A stretch of DNA of 64,000 nucleotides from Massilia sp. WG5 (GTDB taxonomy: Bacteria; Pseudomonadota; Gammaproteobacteria; Burkholderiales; Burkholderiaceae_D), in NCBI RefSeq assembly GCF_001412595.2, contig NZ_CP012640.2, forward strand, positions 4,898,001 through 4,962,000, read 5' to 3'. Under the pieces are notes generated by a model. It did not search any database. It was not told where the DNA came from and saw only the letters and a program-made list of their open reading frames with translations. Position numbers and translations under genes: made by a program. Positions 8,889 through 18,333 of this stretch are shown piece by piece; within the stretch, counting starts at the first letter, position 1, and each line of letters opens with the position of its first letter.

Positions 8889-9981
8889 ACAATTCTCCTT
8901 CGATATAGACAGCTTTAATGCATAGGTTGCGGTCGAGGACGACCAGGTCGGCAAAGCTGCCGGGCGCCAGGCGTCCGCGGCGGCTTTCGCCAAGATAATC
9001 GGCGGCATTCGTGGACACGCGGCGCGACGCGTCTTCGATCGACAGGCCGATCGAGACGAGATTGCGCAGCGCCTGGTCCATGGTCAGCGTGCTGCCGGCC
9101 AGGGTGCCGTCCGCCAGGCGCACGCCGCCCATGCATTTGTGGACCACCTGGCGCCCCAGCATGTACTGGCCGTCCGGCATGCCGGCGGCGGCGGTCGAAT
9201 CGGTCACGCAGAACAGTTGCGGGATGCTGCGCAGCGCGACCTTGATGGCGCCGGGGTGCACATGCAGCAGGTCGGGGATGATCTCGGCGAACTGCGAGTG
9301 GGCCAGCGCGGCGCCGGCCATGCCGGGTTCGCGGTGGTGCAGGCCGGGCATGGCGTTGAACAGGTGGGTGAAGCCGGCCGCGCCGTGCTCCAGCGCCTTC
9401 ACGCCGTCTTCGTAGGAGCCGTTGGTGTGGCCGATCTGCACGCGGATGCCGGCGTCGGCCATCTGGCGCACCAGGGCCAGGTGGCCGTCGAGTTCGGGCG
9501 CCACGGTAATCAAGCGCATCGGCGCCTGGGCATTGAAGCGATTCACTTCCGCCATCGAGGCTTCGCGCGCGAAGGGCGGCTGGGCGCCCAGCTTGCCCGC
9601 GTTGATGTAGGGGCCCTCGAGGTGCACGCCGAGGATGCGGGCTTCGTTCTTGCCGCGTTTGCGGCAAGCCGCGCCGATGGCGTCCAGGGCGCGCTCGATG
9701 TCCTCGACGGGGGCGGTCATGGTGGTGGCCAGCAGGCTGGTGGTGCCATGCTTCGCGTGCAGGCCCGCGATCACGTGCGGGGCGTCGCCGCCTTCCATCA
9801 TGTCGCGTCCGGCGCCGCCGTGCACGTGCAGGTCGATGAAGCCGGGCAGGACGTAGTCGTCGCTGTTGGCGGACGGGTCGGCGGGCTGGCCGTCGATGGC
9901 GGCGATGGTGTTCGGCTCCGAGTCCGCGAGGCGGATGGCGCCGCGGATCCAGCCGCCGGGAGTGAGGATGTTGCCTTTCAT
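8878..9981 (-). CDS. nagA: N-acetylglucosamine-6-phosphate deacetylase
   Basis: A 367-residue amidohydrolase. Metal-site motif HVHGG follows LPGFIDL (about residue 50); further hallmarks are EGPYIN, GHTNGSYEDG, THLFNAM and the catalytic Asp in CVTDSTAAAG. It removes acetate from GlcNAc-6-P to give GlcN-6-P in the cytosol. The ATG at 9981 overlaps the nagK stop by four bases (ATGA), so translation is coupled. Length matches the family. Confidence 0.96.
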   Translation of the reverse strand: MKGNILTPGGWIRGAIRLADSEPNTIAAIDGQPADPSANSDDYVLPGFIDLHVHGGAGRDMMEGGDAPHVIAGLHAKHGTTSLLATTMTAPVEDIERALDAIGAACRKRGKNEARILGVHLEGPYINAGKLGAQPPFAREASMAEVNRFNAQAPMRLITVAPELDGHLALVRQMADAGIRVQIGHTNGSYEDGVKALEHGAAGFTHLFNAMPGLHHREPGMAGAALAHSQFAEIIPDLLHVHPGAIKVALRSIPQLFCVTDSTAAAGMPDGQYMLGRQVVHKCMGGVRLADGTLAGSTLTMDQALRNLVSIGLSIEDASRRVSTNAADYLGESRRGRLAPGSFADLVVLDRNLCIKAVYIEGELCEL

Positions 9982-10892
9982 TGGCTGTGGTTCCTTGCAG
10001 TGTGAAGCGCGATCATTTGGAGAGCGCCGGCCGCCGAATCGCCCTGCGGCGGCGTGATGCGGGCCAGCAGGCCGGCGGGCAGGAAGTCGCGCAGGGCGGC
10101 GCCCAGGCCGCCGCACAGGGCCAGCGGCAGTGCGCCGTCGGGGTCGAGGGCCCGGGCGATGCCGGCAACTTCGTCGCCCGCGTCGAGCAGGATGGCGCGC
10201 GCCACCGGATCGTCCGCCTCAGTGCTCCCATGTTGCAGCACCAGCGGCGCCAGGCTGGCGTAGGCGGTCTGGGTGGCGCGGCCGAGCCAGGCCTGGATCG
10301 CGTCGCGGCTGGCGTCCCGGTGGCCGCCGCAGGCCTCGATGATGGTATCGGCGAAGGCGCTGCGTTCGCGCCGGCCGTCCAGCACCTGTTCGATGTGCTT
10401 GACGGCGCGCAGGCCGATCCAGCCGCCGCTGGCTTCGTCGCCGGCCGGGAAGCCCCAGCCGCCGACTTCGCGCCGGCTGCCGTCCGCGCGCAGCACTTCG
10501 CCGACGCTGCCGGTGCCGATCGCGACGATGGCGCCGGGCGCGCCGCCGTGGGCGCCCATCAGGGTCGTGAAGCCGTCGGTTTCCAGCCGGAGCGCGGCAT
10601 AGCCGGGATTGGCGGCCGTGAATTCCGCAGCCCACTGCTTGTTGTGCACGCCCGCCAGGCCGAGGCCGATGGCCATGCGGCCGAGGGGAGCCTGGGGCGC
10701 GCCGCAGGCCGCGAAGGCCGCGGCGACAGCCTGCTGGACGGCGTCCCAGGCGCGGGCGATGCCCAGGCCCAGGCCGGAGGGGCCGCCGGCGCCCTGGGCG
10801 ATCTGGACGCCGTCGGCGCGCGCGAGACGCACGCGGGTGCCGCTGCCGCCGCCGTCGACGCCGATGAAATAGTCGATCAATGAATCAGTCAT
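9978..10892 (-). CDS. nagK: BadF/BadG family N-acetylglucosamine kinase
   Basis: A 304-residue ASKHA-fold kinase. The N-terminal phosphate-1 motif is IGVDGGGSGTRVRLA; the phosphate-2 region includes AIGTGSVGEV and the GDEASGGWIGLRAVKH segment typical of eukaryote-like GlcNAc kinases. First gene of the nag operon; it phosphorylates free GlcNAc at O6. Its presence, with no PTS component in the operon, implies that GlcNAc enters by a permease and is phosphorylated inside the cell. No transporter is encoded here, so that gene must lie elsewhere. Confidence 0.9.
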   Translation of the reverse strand: MTDSLIDYFIGVDGGGSGTRVRLARADGVQIAQGAGGPSGLGLGIARAWDAVQQAVAAAFAACGAPQAPLGRMAIGLGLAGVHNKQWAAEFTAANPGYAALRLETDGFTTLMGAHGGAPGAIVAIGTGSVGEVLRADGSRREVGGWGFPAGDEASGGWIGLRAVKHIEQVLDGRRERSAFADTIIEACGGHRDASRDAIQAWLGRATQTAYASLAPLVLQHGSTEADDPVARAILLDAGDEVAGIARALDPDGALPLALCGGLGAALRDFLPAGLLARITPPQGDSAAGALQMIALHTARNHSQ

Positions 10893-10950
10893 GTTGATGC
10901 CCGGACCGGAAAGTCAGGGCACTATAGGAGCGGCTGATAAGCCTGTCAAC

Positions 10951-10968
10951 AGGTATTTAATTGGTATT
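10951..10968 (+). promoter_or_regulatory. Candidate NagQ/NagR-type operator of the nag operon
   Basis: Reads AGGTATT-TAAT-TGGTATT, an imperfect TGGTATT direct repeat with a 4-base spacer, 59 bp upstream of the nagK start. The same architecture lies upstream of the GntR gene at 3629-3646. A weaker related pair (TGGTATG-N5-TGGTATT) is at 11042-11060. The orientation is opposite to the operon, which is acceptable for an operator. Confidence 0.55.
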
Positions 10969-11069
10969 TGAAAGTACCGGTGACGAATCGACTTGCATGT
11001 GGCTAAAAGTTCGCTAAGTGACTGATCCATAAGAAAGTCACTGGTATGGAAAGTGGTATTGTCGATGTC

Positions 11070-11207
11070 TCACTTTTCGTTCATCTTTTCGCTGATCGAC
11101 TTCATGGACTTGCGCGCCGGTTCCGCATGGAAGAAGCGGCGGGCATCGCCATCCCGATCGCCGAAAAAGCGCATGCGCTGCCCGATGAACTTGCCGACCG
11201 CGGCCAT
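11070..11207 (-). CDS. Small hypothetical protein (45 aa)
   Basis: An ATG-initiated frame, MAAVGKFIGQRMRFFGDRDG onward, ending in KSMKSISEKMNEK. It fills the space between the AI-2E gene (63 bp upstream, same strand) and the nag control region. Its codons end almost always in G or C, as in neighbouring genes, which supports coding. I see no clear Shine-Dalgarno sequence. The product is basic with no membrane segment; function unknown. It could be translated from the AI-2E transcript. Confidence 0.45.
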   Translation of the reverse strand: MAAVGKFIGQRMRFFGDRDGDARRFFHAEPARKSMKSISEKMNEK

Positions 11208-11270
11208 GCCGCCCGGGAAGCACGGTCGCGGATGACGCGCCGGCGGCGCTTGAGAGAGCTTGAGAGTGCT

Positions 11271-12338
11271 CTAAACGTGCGGTACTGAATCCGGCGCCTT
11301 GACGGGCGCCGCATGCTCGCCCGCGCGCAGCCAGCCGAACAGGATCGCCATCATGAACGGGCCGACGAAGAGGCCGATCACGCCCATGGTGGAGACGCCG
11401 CCGAGCAGGCCGAACAGCACGGCCAGGAAAGGCAGGTTGACGCGGTGGCCGATCAGCTTGGGGCGGATGAACTTGTCGACCATGAACAGCTCGATCGCGC
11501 CCCAGCTGAACAGGCCGAGGGCGGCGCCCGAGTGGCCTTGTCCCAGCAGCAGCAGCGACACCAGCGTGAACGACAGCGGGGCGCCGCCCGGCACCAGGGC
11601 CATGTAGCCGGTGATCACGCCCAGCAGGGCCGGCGCCGGCGCTCCCGCCAGCGTGTAGGCGATGCCGAGCACCACGCCTTCGAGGACGGCGACCGAGCAC
11701 AGGCCCAGCGCGGTGCCGCGCACCGACAGCGGGAACACCCAGCGCAGGGTGGGATAGTGGGCGGGCAGCAGGCGCTCGCCGGCGCGGTCGACGTAGCGCA
11801 CGACGGACGGGCCGTGCACGTAGAGCATGAACAGGGTGAGGAGGGCCAGGAACAGGTACAGGGCATTCGCCAGGATGTTCGAGCCCCAGGTGCGCGCCGC
11901 GCCGGTCAGGTGCGGCATGATGTCGCCGACCGTGCTGCGCGCCAGGATGCTGATGCCGCCCGGCTGGGCCAGGTGCTCGTTCCACCACTTGGCCGCCGGC
12001 TCGGCGACCAGCGGCAGGCGCTCCAGCCAGGCCGGCACCGGCACGCCTTCCGCGTTCAGGTGGACCAGCAGGTGCTGCACGCCCGCCAGCTCGCTGCTGA
12101 GGGAATTGAACAGCAGGATCGACGGTCCGGCGAAAGCCCCCACCAGCAGCGCGACCAGGAAGGCGGCGCTGAGCGGCCGCGGCCAGCCGCGCCGCAGCAG
12201 GCGCTCGTGCAGCGGCCAGGTGATCACCGCCAGCAGGCCGGCCCAGGCGAGGGAGCCCAGGAAATGCTGGAGCACGAACGCGAGTCCGATCGCAAACAGC
12301 AGGGGCAGCGCGGACTGCGCGAAGGGCGAATACCGCAT
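11271..12338 (-). CDS. AI-2E family transporter (permease)
   Basis: A 355-residue inner-membrane protein with about eight hydrophobic segments, starting with LLFAIGLAFVLQHFLGSLAWAGLLAVI. The central loop and the GVITGYMALVPGGAPLSF and GLFVGPFMMAILFGWLRAGE motifs are typical of the AI-2E/TqsA/PerM family, whose members export varied small solutes or ions; AI-2 itself is not implied. A second family member is encoded at 39773-40882. Confidence 0.9.
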   Translation of the reverse strand: MRYSPFAQSALPLLFAIGLAFVLQHFLGSLAWAGLLAVITWPLHERLLRRGWPRPLSAAFLVALLVGAFAGPSILLFNSLSSELAGVQHLLVHLNAEGVPVPAWLERLPLVAEPAAKWWNEHLAQPGGISILARSTVGDIMPHLTGAARTWGSNILANALYLFLALLTLFMLYVHGPSVVRYVDRAGERLLPAHYPTLRWVFPLSVRGTALGLCSVAVLEGVVLGIAYTLAGAPAPALLGVITGYMALVPGGAPLSFTLVSLLLLGQGHSGAALGLFSWGAIELFMVDKFIRPKLIGHRVNLPFLAVLFGLLGGVSTMGVIGLFVGPFMMAILFGWLRAGEHAAPVKAPDSVPHV

Positions 12339-12368
12339 GTGGTTCCTGGTCTCCTTATCGAGCCCGTC

Positions 12369-13238
12369 TTACGCGCGCTGCAGGGCTGCGATACGCTCTT
12401 CGCAGGACGGGTGGGTGCTGAACAGGGACAGCATACCACCGCCGGCGATACCCGAGGCAGCCATGTTCCGCGGCAGTTCGCCCTGTTCGATGCCGCCGAG
12501 GCGGCGCAGGGCCGCGATCATCGGACGCGGGCTGCCCAGGATGCTGGCCGAGCCGCGGTCGGCGCGGAACTCGCGCTGGCGCGAGAACCAGGCCACGATG
12601 ATGCTGGCCACCAGGCCGAACAGCAGGTCGCAGACCACCGAGGTGATGGTGAAGGCGATGCCCGGGCCGCTGCCCTGTTCGTCGCGGCGCAGGAAGCTGT
12701 CGACGAAGTAGGCGACCACGCGCGCCAGGAACACCACGAAGGTATTCACCACGCCCTGGATCAGGGTCAGCGTGACCATGTCGCCGTTGGCGATGTGGGC
12801 CACCTCGTGCGCCAGCACGCCTTCGACTTCTTCATGCGTCATCGATTGCAGCAGGCCGGTCGACACCGCCACCAGCGACGCGTTTTTGGTCGCGCCGGTG
12901 GCGAAGGCATTCGGCGCGCCCTCGTAGATGGCGACTTCCGGCATCGCGATGCCGGCGCGCTGCGCCTGCGAGGCGACGGTATTCATCAGCCAGGCCTCGG
13001 TCGAGTTGGACGGCTGCCGGATCACGCGCGCGCCGGTCGACCATTTGGCGATCGGCTTCGACATCCACAGCGAGATGAAGGCGCCGCCGAAGCCCATCAG
13101 GGCCGCGAAGCCGAGCAGGGCGCCCAGGTTCAGGCCATTGGCGCTCAGGTAGCGGTTGACGCCCAGCAGGCTGGCCGAGACGCCCAGCACCAGCATGATT
13201 GCCACGTTCGTGGCGAGAAAAAGGAAGATGCGTTTCAT
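12369..13238 (-). CDS. htpX: Membrane protease HtpX
   Basis: A 289-residue M48 metalloprotease. Two N-terminal membrane segments (residues 1-20 and about 32-55) precede the zinc site [10 protein letters not shown] at about residues 143-152; two more hydrophobic segments follow. The glutamate third ligand is expected in the FRADRGSA region. HtpX degrades misfolded inner-membrane proteins together with FtsH. Length equals that of the E. coli enzyme. It lies 30 bp upstream of the AI-2E gene, on the same strand. Confidence 0.96.
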   Translation of the reverse strand: MKRIFLFLATNVAIMLVLGVSASLLGVNRYLSANGLNLGALLGFAALMGFGGAFISLWMSKPIAKWSTGARVIRQPSNSTEAWLMNTVASQAQRAGIAMPEVAIYEGAPNAFATGATKNASLVAVSTGLLQSMTHEEVEGVLAHEVAHIANGDMVTLTLIQGVVNTFVVFLARVVAYFVDSFLRRDEQGSGPGIAFTITSVVCDLLFGLVASIIVAWFSRQREFRADRGSASILGSPRPMIAALRRLGGIEQGELPRNMAASGIAGGGMLSLFSTHPSCEERIAALQRA

Positions 13239-13351
13239 GATTGCTTACCCCATGGAGGTTATGTTTCCAGGGCGTAAGCATACGGCAGGCGGGTGCTCGA
13301 AAAAAGCGCAGTTTATGGAATGATGACTTCGAAAAAATCGAAGGAAATCGA

Positions 13352-13672
13352 TTACTGCGCCCAGTAGTCCAGCACCAGCGAGCGCTCCAGGCAGGCGCCC
13401 AGGGTGTCGACGAAAGCCTGGTGCGCCGCATGCAGCAGGTAGGCGTTGCGGTCTTCTTCGCTGCTGAAGCTCAGCGTGAAGCAGTGCGTGAATCCCTGGT
13501 TCAGGCCTTCCGGACTCACGTTGGTGCCCCATTCGTAGCTGGTGATGCCGGGAATCAGGTGCTTCAGCCTGCCGAAGGCGGCGACGATGTCGTCGATCTG
13601 TTCGACGGTGGCATTTTCCTTGAACGCAAACAGGACGACGTGGCGCAGGGTGGTGGAGGTAGGCAGGCTCAT
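13352..13672 (-). CDS. Dabb (stress-responsive A/B barrel) domain protein
   Basis: A 106-residue dimeric alpha/beta-barrel (Dabb, PF07876) protein. LRHVVLFAFKENATVEQIDD at the N-terminus and the ITSYEWGTNVSPEGLNQGFT segment are the hallmarks. Family members range from stress proteins to cyclases; no catalytic role can be read here. The ATG of MSLPTSTT was chosen over an upstream in-frame ATG because the Dabb fold starts right after it. Confidence 0.82.
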   Translation of the reverse strand: MSLPTSTTLRHVVLFAFKENATVEQIDDIVAAFGRLKHLIPGITSYEWGTNVSPEGLNQGFTHCFTLSFSSEEDRNAYLLHAAHQAFVDTLGACLERSLVLDYWAQ

Positions 13673-13854
13673 GGTTCGGTCGTGGCAAGGGACAGTTATC
13701 TTATTTATCTTACACGCGCTGAAAAAATCCTGAGACACGTCATGCCTTTGTCGCGCCTGGCTTACAAAAAGTTGATGCGCACAATTGACAGTTTGTTTGA
13801 CACATCATAATCGTTGAGCAAGACTGGCACGATGCGTCAAGTGGAGGTGAGTCG

Positions 13855-15882
13855 ATGGATGTTCGCCGAGACAGCAATGGATTTCTCCAGACAAACGCCG
13901 CACACACGATTGCCTACCGACCGGATATCGACGGCCTGCGCGCCGTCGCCGTCGGCCTGGTGGTCCTGTTCCACGCCTGGCCCAAGTGGCTGCGCTCCGG
14001 CTTCATCGGGGTCGACGTCTTCTTCGTCATCTCCGGTTTCCTGATCACCTCGATCATCCTGAAGGACCTGCGGCAGCGCCAGTTCAGCATCCGCGGCTTC
14101 TACGTACGCCGGATCCGGCGGATCTTCCCGGCCCTGATCACCGTCGTGCTCGCGGTGCTGGCCTTCGGCTGGTACGTGCTGCTGCAGCAGGAGTTCGCCC
14201 AGCTCGGCAAGCACGTCGCGGCGGCGGCGGCCTTCCTGTCCAATCTGGTGCTGTGGAGCGAGGCCGGCTACTGGGACAACGAATCCGTCACCAAGCCGCT
14301 GCTGCATCTGTGGTCGCTGGGCGTCGAAGAGCAGTTCTACCTGGTCTGGCCGATCATGCTGGCGCTGTGCTTCCGCGTGCGCTTCGGCATCCTGGCCTTC
14401 CTGGCGCTGACCCTGGCCGGCTCCTTCCTGTATGGCCTCTACGCCACCTTCAACCATCCGGCCGAAGCCTATTTTTCGCCGGTGACGCGGTTCTGGGAAC
14501 TGGCTTCCGGCGGCCTGGTGGCGTATGCGATGAGCAAGCGGAACCCGCTGCTTCCCAAGCCCTTATTGGTATCGGCGCTCGGCCTGGCGCTGCTGGTGCT
14601 GGGCGCGGTCCTGATCAAGGGGCAGGCCGATTTTCCCGGCGCCTGGGCCCTGCTGCCGGTACTGGGGACCTGCGCCCTGATCGCCGCCGGCAACGAGTCC
14701 TTCATCAACCGCCGCCTGCTCGGCAACCGGCTGATGGTGAAGATCGGCCTGGTGAGCTATCCCTTCTACCTGTGGCACTGGCCGATGCTGTCCTTCGGCT
14801 ACATCATCGAAGGCGAGAAGCCGCAGCCGGCCATGAAGGCGGCGCTGGTGCTGGCGGCGCTGGCGCTGGCCTTCCTGACTTACCACCTGGTCGAACGGCC
14901 GGTGCAGAAGGCGCCCAACAAGCGCCGCGCGATCCAGGGCCTGGTGACGGCGATGGCCTGCTTCGGCGTGCTCGGCATCATGGTCCGGGGCGGCGTGCTG
15001 CACGAGCGCATGCAGTCCGACGGCGTGGCCCGCTACATGGCCGCGTTGAATGATCTCGGCTTTCCGGATCCGGCGATGAAGCCGCTGCGCTATAACGGTT
15101 CGCTGTTCCAGCAGCTCATCGGGCATGGCAGCGGCACCACGGTGCTGATCGGCGACTCGGTGATGGAGCAGTACGCGCCGCTGGTCTCGGAAGGCTTGCG
15201 CGAGGCCCGCTTCGACCGCAGGAAGGTGATCTTCGCCACCCAGGGCGGCTGCATGCCGGTCGAGGGCGCGGTGCGCCTGCCGCGCCTGCGCTATCCGACC
15301 TGCACCACCTCGGTCGGCGACGCCTACCGGCTGGCCGCCGCGAAGGAGGTCGACACGGTCGTGATCGCGGCCTCGTGGTACGGCTATTTCGCGGACTGGC
15401 AGATCGACGTCCAGATGCCGGTCGGCGGCCAGCTGCAGACCTTCCCCGCGAAATCCGCGCATGAAGCGGCCTACGTCACGCTGCAGCAGTCGATCGCGCG
15501 CCTGGCCGGCGCCGGCAAGCGCGTGTTCCTGATCCTGCAGCCGCCATCCGGCAACCTGTTCGACCCGCGCTCGATGATCAGCGGCTCGCGCTTCGGCGAG
15601 ATGAAGCCGCGCACCGACATGGAGCCCTTCAGCGTCGAGCGCTTCTACCGCGACAACGCGGAACCGCGCCAGCGCCTGCTGGCGATCGCCCGGGCCACCG
15701 GCGCCACGCCCATCGACCCGGTCGACACCATCTGCAAGAACGGCATCTGCCCGACCGTGAACACGGCGGGCGAACCGATCTACACCGACCCGGTCCACAT
15801 GCGGCCCTTCTATGTGCGGAGCAAGGTCCACTACCTGGATCCGGCGCTGAACGGCACGGAAAAGAGCATTGCGCTGCGCTAG
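13855..15882 (+). CDS. OafA/YrhL-type acyltransferase with C-terminal SGNH domain
   Basis: A 675-residue inner-membrane protein. The N-terminal Acyl_transf_3 domain begins with YRPDIDGLRAVAV and has about ten membrane segments; the LFHAW histidine and the LWSLGVEEQFYLVWP block are typical. From about residue 400 a periplasmic SGNH domain follows, with the nucleophile motif GDS near residue 434 and the D-x-x-H pair (DPVH) near residue 645. Such two-domain enzymes acetylate surface polysaccharides such as O-antigen or exopolysaccharide. It stands alone here, with no glycan cluster beside it, so the acceptor is unknown. Confidence 0.93.
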   Translation: MDVRRDSNGFLQTNAAHTIAYRPDIDGLRAVAVGLVVLFHAWPKWLRSGFIGVDVFFVISGFLITSIILKDLRQRQFSIRGFYVRRIRRIFPALITVVLAVLAFGWYVLLQQEFAQLGKHVAAAAAFLSNLVLWSEAGYWDNESVTKPLLHLWSLGVEEQFYLVWPIMLALCFRVRFGILAFLALTLAGSFLYGLYATFNHPAEAYFSPVTRFWELASGGLVAYAMSKRNPLLPKPLLVSALGLALLVLGAVLIKGQADFPGAWALLPVLGTCALIAAGNESFINRRLLGNRLMVKIGLVSYPFYLWHWPMLSFGYIIEGEKPQPAMKAALVLAALALAFLTYHLVERPVQKAPNKRRAIQGLVTAMACFGVLGIMVRGGVLHERMQSDGVARYMAALNDLGFPDPAMKPLRYNGSLFQQLIGHGSGTTVLIGDSVMEQYAPLVSEGLREARFDRRKVIFATQGGCMPVEGAVRLPRLRYPTCTTSVGDAYRLAAAKEVDTVVIAASWYGYFADWQIDVQMPVGGQLQTFPAKSAHEAAYVTLQQSIARLAGAGKRVFLILQPPSGNLFDPRSMISGSRFGEMKPRTDMEPFSVERFYRDNAEPRQRLLAIARATGATPIDPVDTICKNGICPTVNTAGEPIYTDPVHMRPFYVRSKVHYLDPALNGTEKSIALR

Positions 15883-15915
15883 GGCGTACGGATGTCCGCC
15901 GGCGGCGTGTCCCGG

Positions 15916-16299
15916 CTAATTGCCCCAGTTATCGTTGCGGCCGTCGAGATAACTGAGCGGCGCGGCCGCCAGCACCTCCGCCGCCACGTCGTCGAGGCAG
16001 GCCACGCTGACCGCCACGTAGGATCCCCAGCGCGGCGATGCGCCCTTGCCGAAAGTGCGCACGCCGCAGGTCGCGCAGAAGAAGTGCTGCTCCGTGCGCG
16101 TATTGCAGCGGTACTCGGACAGCGCGGCTTCGCCCTGCAGCAGGCGGAACGCGCTGCCCGGCACGATCGCCGCCCAGTTGCGCTGCTTGGTGCAGAGCGT
16201 GCAATTGCAGCGGATCGTGCCCTGCGACAGGTCGATGTCGGCCTCGAAGCGCACCGCGCCGCAATGGCAGCTGCCGTGGTAGCGCGCGGGGCCGGCCAT
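15916..16299 (-). CDS. GFA (CENP-V/GFA) family zinc protein
   Basis: A 127-residue protein of the GFA domain family (PF04828). Zinc ligands are visible in CHCGAVRF, CNCTLCTK and FFCATCGVRTF. The founding member acts on glutathione and formaldehyde, but most relatives have no proven activity. It starts 3 bp after the CocE-type hydrolase stop on the same strand, so the two are probably co-transcribed. Confidence 0.87.
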   Translation of the reverse strand: MAGPARYHGSCHCGAVRFEADIDLSQGTIRCNCTLCTKQRNWAAIVPGSAFRLLQGEAALSEYRCNTRTEQHFFCATCGVRTFGKGASPRWGSYVAVSVACLDDVAAEVLAAAPLSYLDGRNDNWGN

Positions 16300-16301
16300 G
16301 C

Positions 16302-18266
16302 TCAGCGCGCCGTCGCGGCAGGCGTTTCCACGACCGGCAGCTCGACGAAGCTGCTGTGGTACACCCGCTGCGTCGCCTTTTTGTAGTCTTCCGGTCTGGC
16401 GAAGAAGATGTTCTCGACGTAGGTCTGCGGATTGCGGTCGTACAGCGGGAACCAGCTCGACTGCACCTGCACCATGATGCGGTGGCCCGGCAGGAAGACG
16501 TGGTTGGCGGTCGGCAGGCCGAAGCGGTAGGACAGCGGCTTGTTGGCGGCCAGGGCTTTCGGCTTGTCGTAGCCTTCGCGGTAGCGGCCGCGGAAGATGT
16601 CGCCCGAGATCATCAGCTGGTAGCCGCCCATCGCCGGCTGGCTGCCGACCTGGTCAGGGTAGACGTCGATCAGCTTCACCACCCAGTCCGAATCGGTGCC
16701 GCTGGTCGAGGCGACCAGGTTGGCGACCGGCTCGCCGCTGATCCTGACCGGGGCGGTGAGCACATCCGAGACGAAGGTCGCGACGTCGGTGCGGCCCGAG
16801 GCTTCGCGCTGGTCGTCGACCATCCAGCGCGGCCAGCTCTGGCCCTTGGCTTCGTCGTAGCCGTAGGGCGGAATCGGGCGCTGGCGGAAGGGCACCGGTT
16901 TCGCGGGATCGGAGACGTATTCGTCGTAGGCCTTCGGCTCCGCGGCGCCGCCCAGCACGGCTTTCTGATTGGCCGCCAGGCGCAGCGCCACCGGCCGCGC
17001 CGCGCGCGGCCAGGCGTCGAGATTGCGCCACTGGTTGGTGCCGGTTTCAAACGCCGTCACGGTCGGGATGTCGGGCGTGGCTTCGTTGCCCTTCAGGTAG
17101 CGGTCGAGGAAGGGCCGCAGCACCGCCTGGCGCCAGTACAGGGCGGTGTCGCTGCCGAACTTCAGGGCGCCCAGGGAGCTGCCGTCGCCGATCGCGCCGC
17201 CGTGGTTCCAGGGGCCCAGCGACAGGTGCACCAGGTTGTTCCTGTCGTTCGGCTTGATCGCCTTGTAGACGGCGACCGGGCCGTAGATGTCCTCGGCGTC
17301 CCACAGGCTGTGCACCAGCAGGGTCGGCACCGTGACCGGCTGCTTCGCCAGGATCTTGTCCATCGCCTGTTCCTGCCAGAAGGCGTCGTAGGCCGGATGC
17401 TGCACCAGCTTGCGCCAGAAGCCGCTCTGTTCCAGGCCGCGCTGGCGCCCCAGTTCACCGGCGGAGCCCGCGCGCATGTACATGTCGTAGTCGTCGTAAT
17501 TGGTGGAGTACCACTTGGCGGTGTTCCCGCGCGTGACCACCTGCTCCAGGATGTAGGAGAGATTGATTTGGCGGAACGCGCCGTGGTGGAACCAGTCGTC
17601 GCCCATCCAGCCGTCGACCATCGGGTTCATCGGCACCGCGGCCTTCAGCGCCGGATGCGGGTTCACCAGCGCCATCAGGGGCAGGAAGCCGTCATACGAG
17701 ATGCCGATGATGCCAACCCGGCCGTTGGTCTCGGGGATGTTCTTGACCAGCCACTCGATGGTGTCCCAGGTGTCGGTCGAGTGGTCGACCGGGGTCGGGT
17801 TCAGCGGGCCGTGCAGCGGGCGGTTCATCACGTAGTCGCCTTCCGAGCCGTACTTGCCGCGCACGTCCTGGACCACGCGGATATAGCCGCCCTGGACGAT
17901 CACGTCGGCGGCGTTGTCGTAGCCGGTCAGGATGGATTCCAGGTCCGAGCTCTCGGCGTGGCTGGTCAGGCTGGCCGCGTCGTAGGGCGTGCGGGTCAGC
18001 AGGATCGGCGCCTTGTTTCCTCCACTCGTCGCGCCTTTCGGCACGATGATGACGGTGTTCAGGCGGGTGCCGTCGCGCATCGGGATCATCACGCTGCGCT
18101 TGACGTAGTTGAACCCTGCGTTAGGGGCCGTGAATTCGGCCGGGGTCTCCGAAGGCAGGGCGGGATATTGCCGGGCCGGCGCCGGCGCCGGCGCGGTCTG
18201 GGCGTGCGCCAGGCCGGCGACGGCCAGCGCACAGGCGAGGGCGAGGCGGGTGCTTGGTGACTGCAT
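16302..18266 (-). CDS. CocE/NonD family alpha/beta hydrolase, secreted
   Basis: A 654-residue serine hydrolase of the X-Pro dipeptidyl-peptidase (S15)/alpha-amino-acid ester hydrolase group. An N-terminal signal peptide (LALACALAVAGLAHA) directs it to the periplasm. Nucleophile motif GISYDG, acid Asp in HSLWDAEDIYG, and His in GPWNHGG are visible; the C-terminal half is the jelly-roll domain of the family (ISGDIFRGRYREGY). The start is placed at MQSPSTR because AGGA lies 5 bases upstream; an ATG 21 bases further up is possible. It probably hydrolyses esters or acylated amino compounds. Confidence 0.9.
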   Translation of the reverse strand: MQSPSTRLALACALAVAGLAHAQTAPAPAPARQYPALPSETPAEFTAPNAGFNYVKRSVMIPMRDGTRLNTVIIVPKGATSGGNKAPILLTRTPYDAASLTSHAESSDLESILTGYDNAADVIVQGGYIRVVQDVRGKYGSEGDYVMNRPLHGPLNPTPVDHSTDTWDTIEWLVKNIPETNGRVGIIGISYDGFLPLMALVNPHPALKAAVPMNPMVDGWMGDDWFHHGAFRQINLSYILEQVVTRGNTAKWYSTNYDDYDMYMRAGSAGELGRQRGLEQSGFWRKLVQHPAYDAFWQEQAMDKILAKQPVTVPTLLVHSLWDAEDIYGPVAVYKAIKPNDRNNLVHLSLGPWNHGGAIGDGSSLGALKFGSDTALYWRQAVLRPFLDRYLKGNEATPDIPTVTAFETGTNQWRNLDAWPRAARPVALRLAANQKAVLGGAAEPKAYDEYVSDPAKPVPFRQRPIPPYGYDEAKGQSWPRWMVDDQREASGRTDVATFVSDVLTAPVRISGEPVANLVASTSGTDSDWVVKLIDVYPDQVGSQPAMGGYQLMISGDIFRGRYREGYDKPKALAANKPLSYRFGLPTANHVFLPGHRIMVQVQSSWFPLYDRNPQTYVENIFFARPEDYKKATQRVYHSSFVELPVVETPAATAR

Positions 18267-18333
18267 GGCTATCCTTGTTCTTGTCATGACTTATCACATT
18301 AGCACAAGGATTTTGCTTCGCCCGCAGTTTGCT

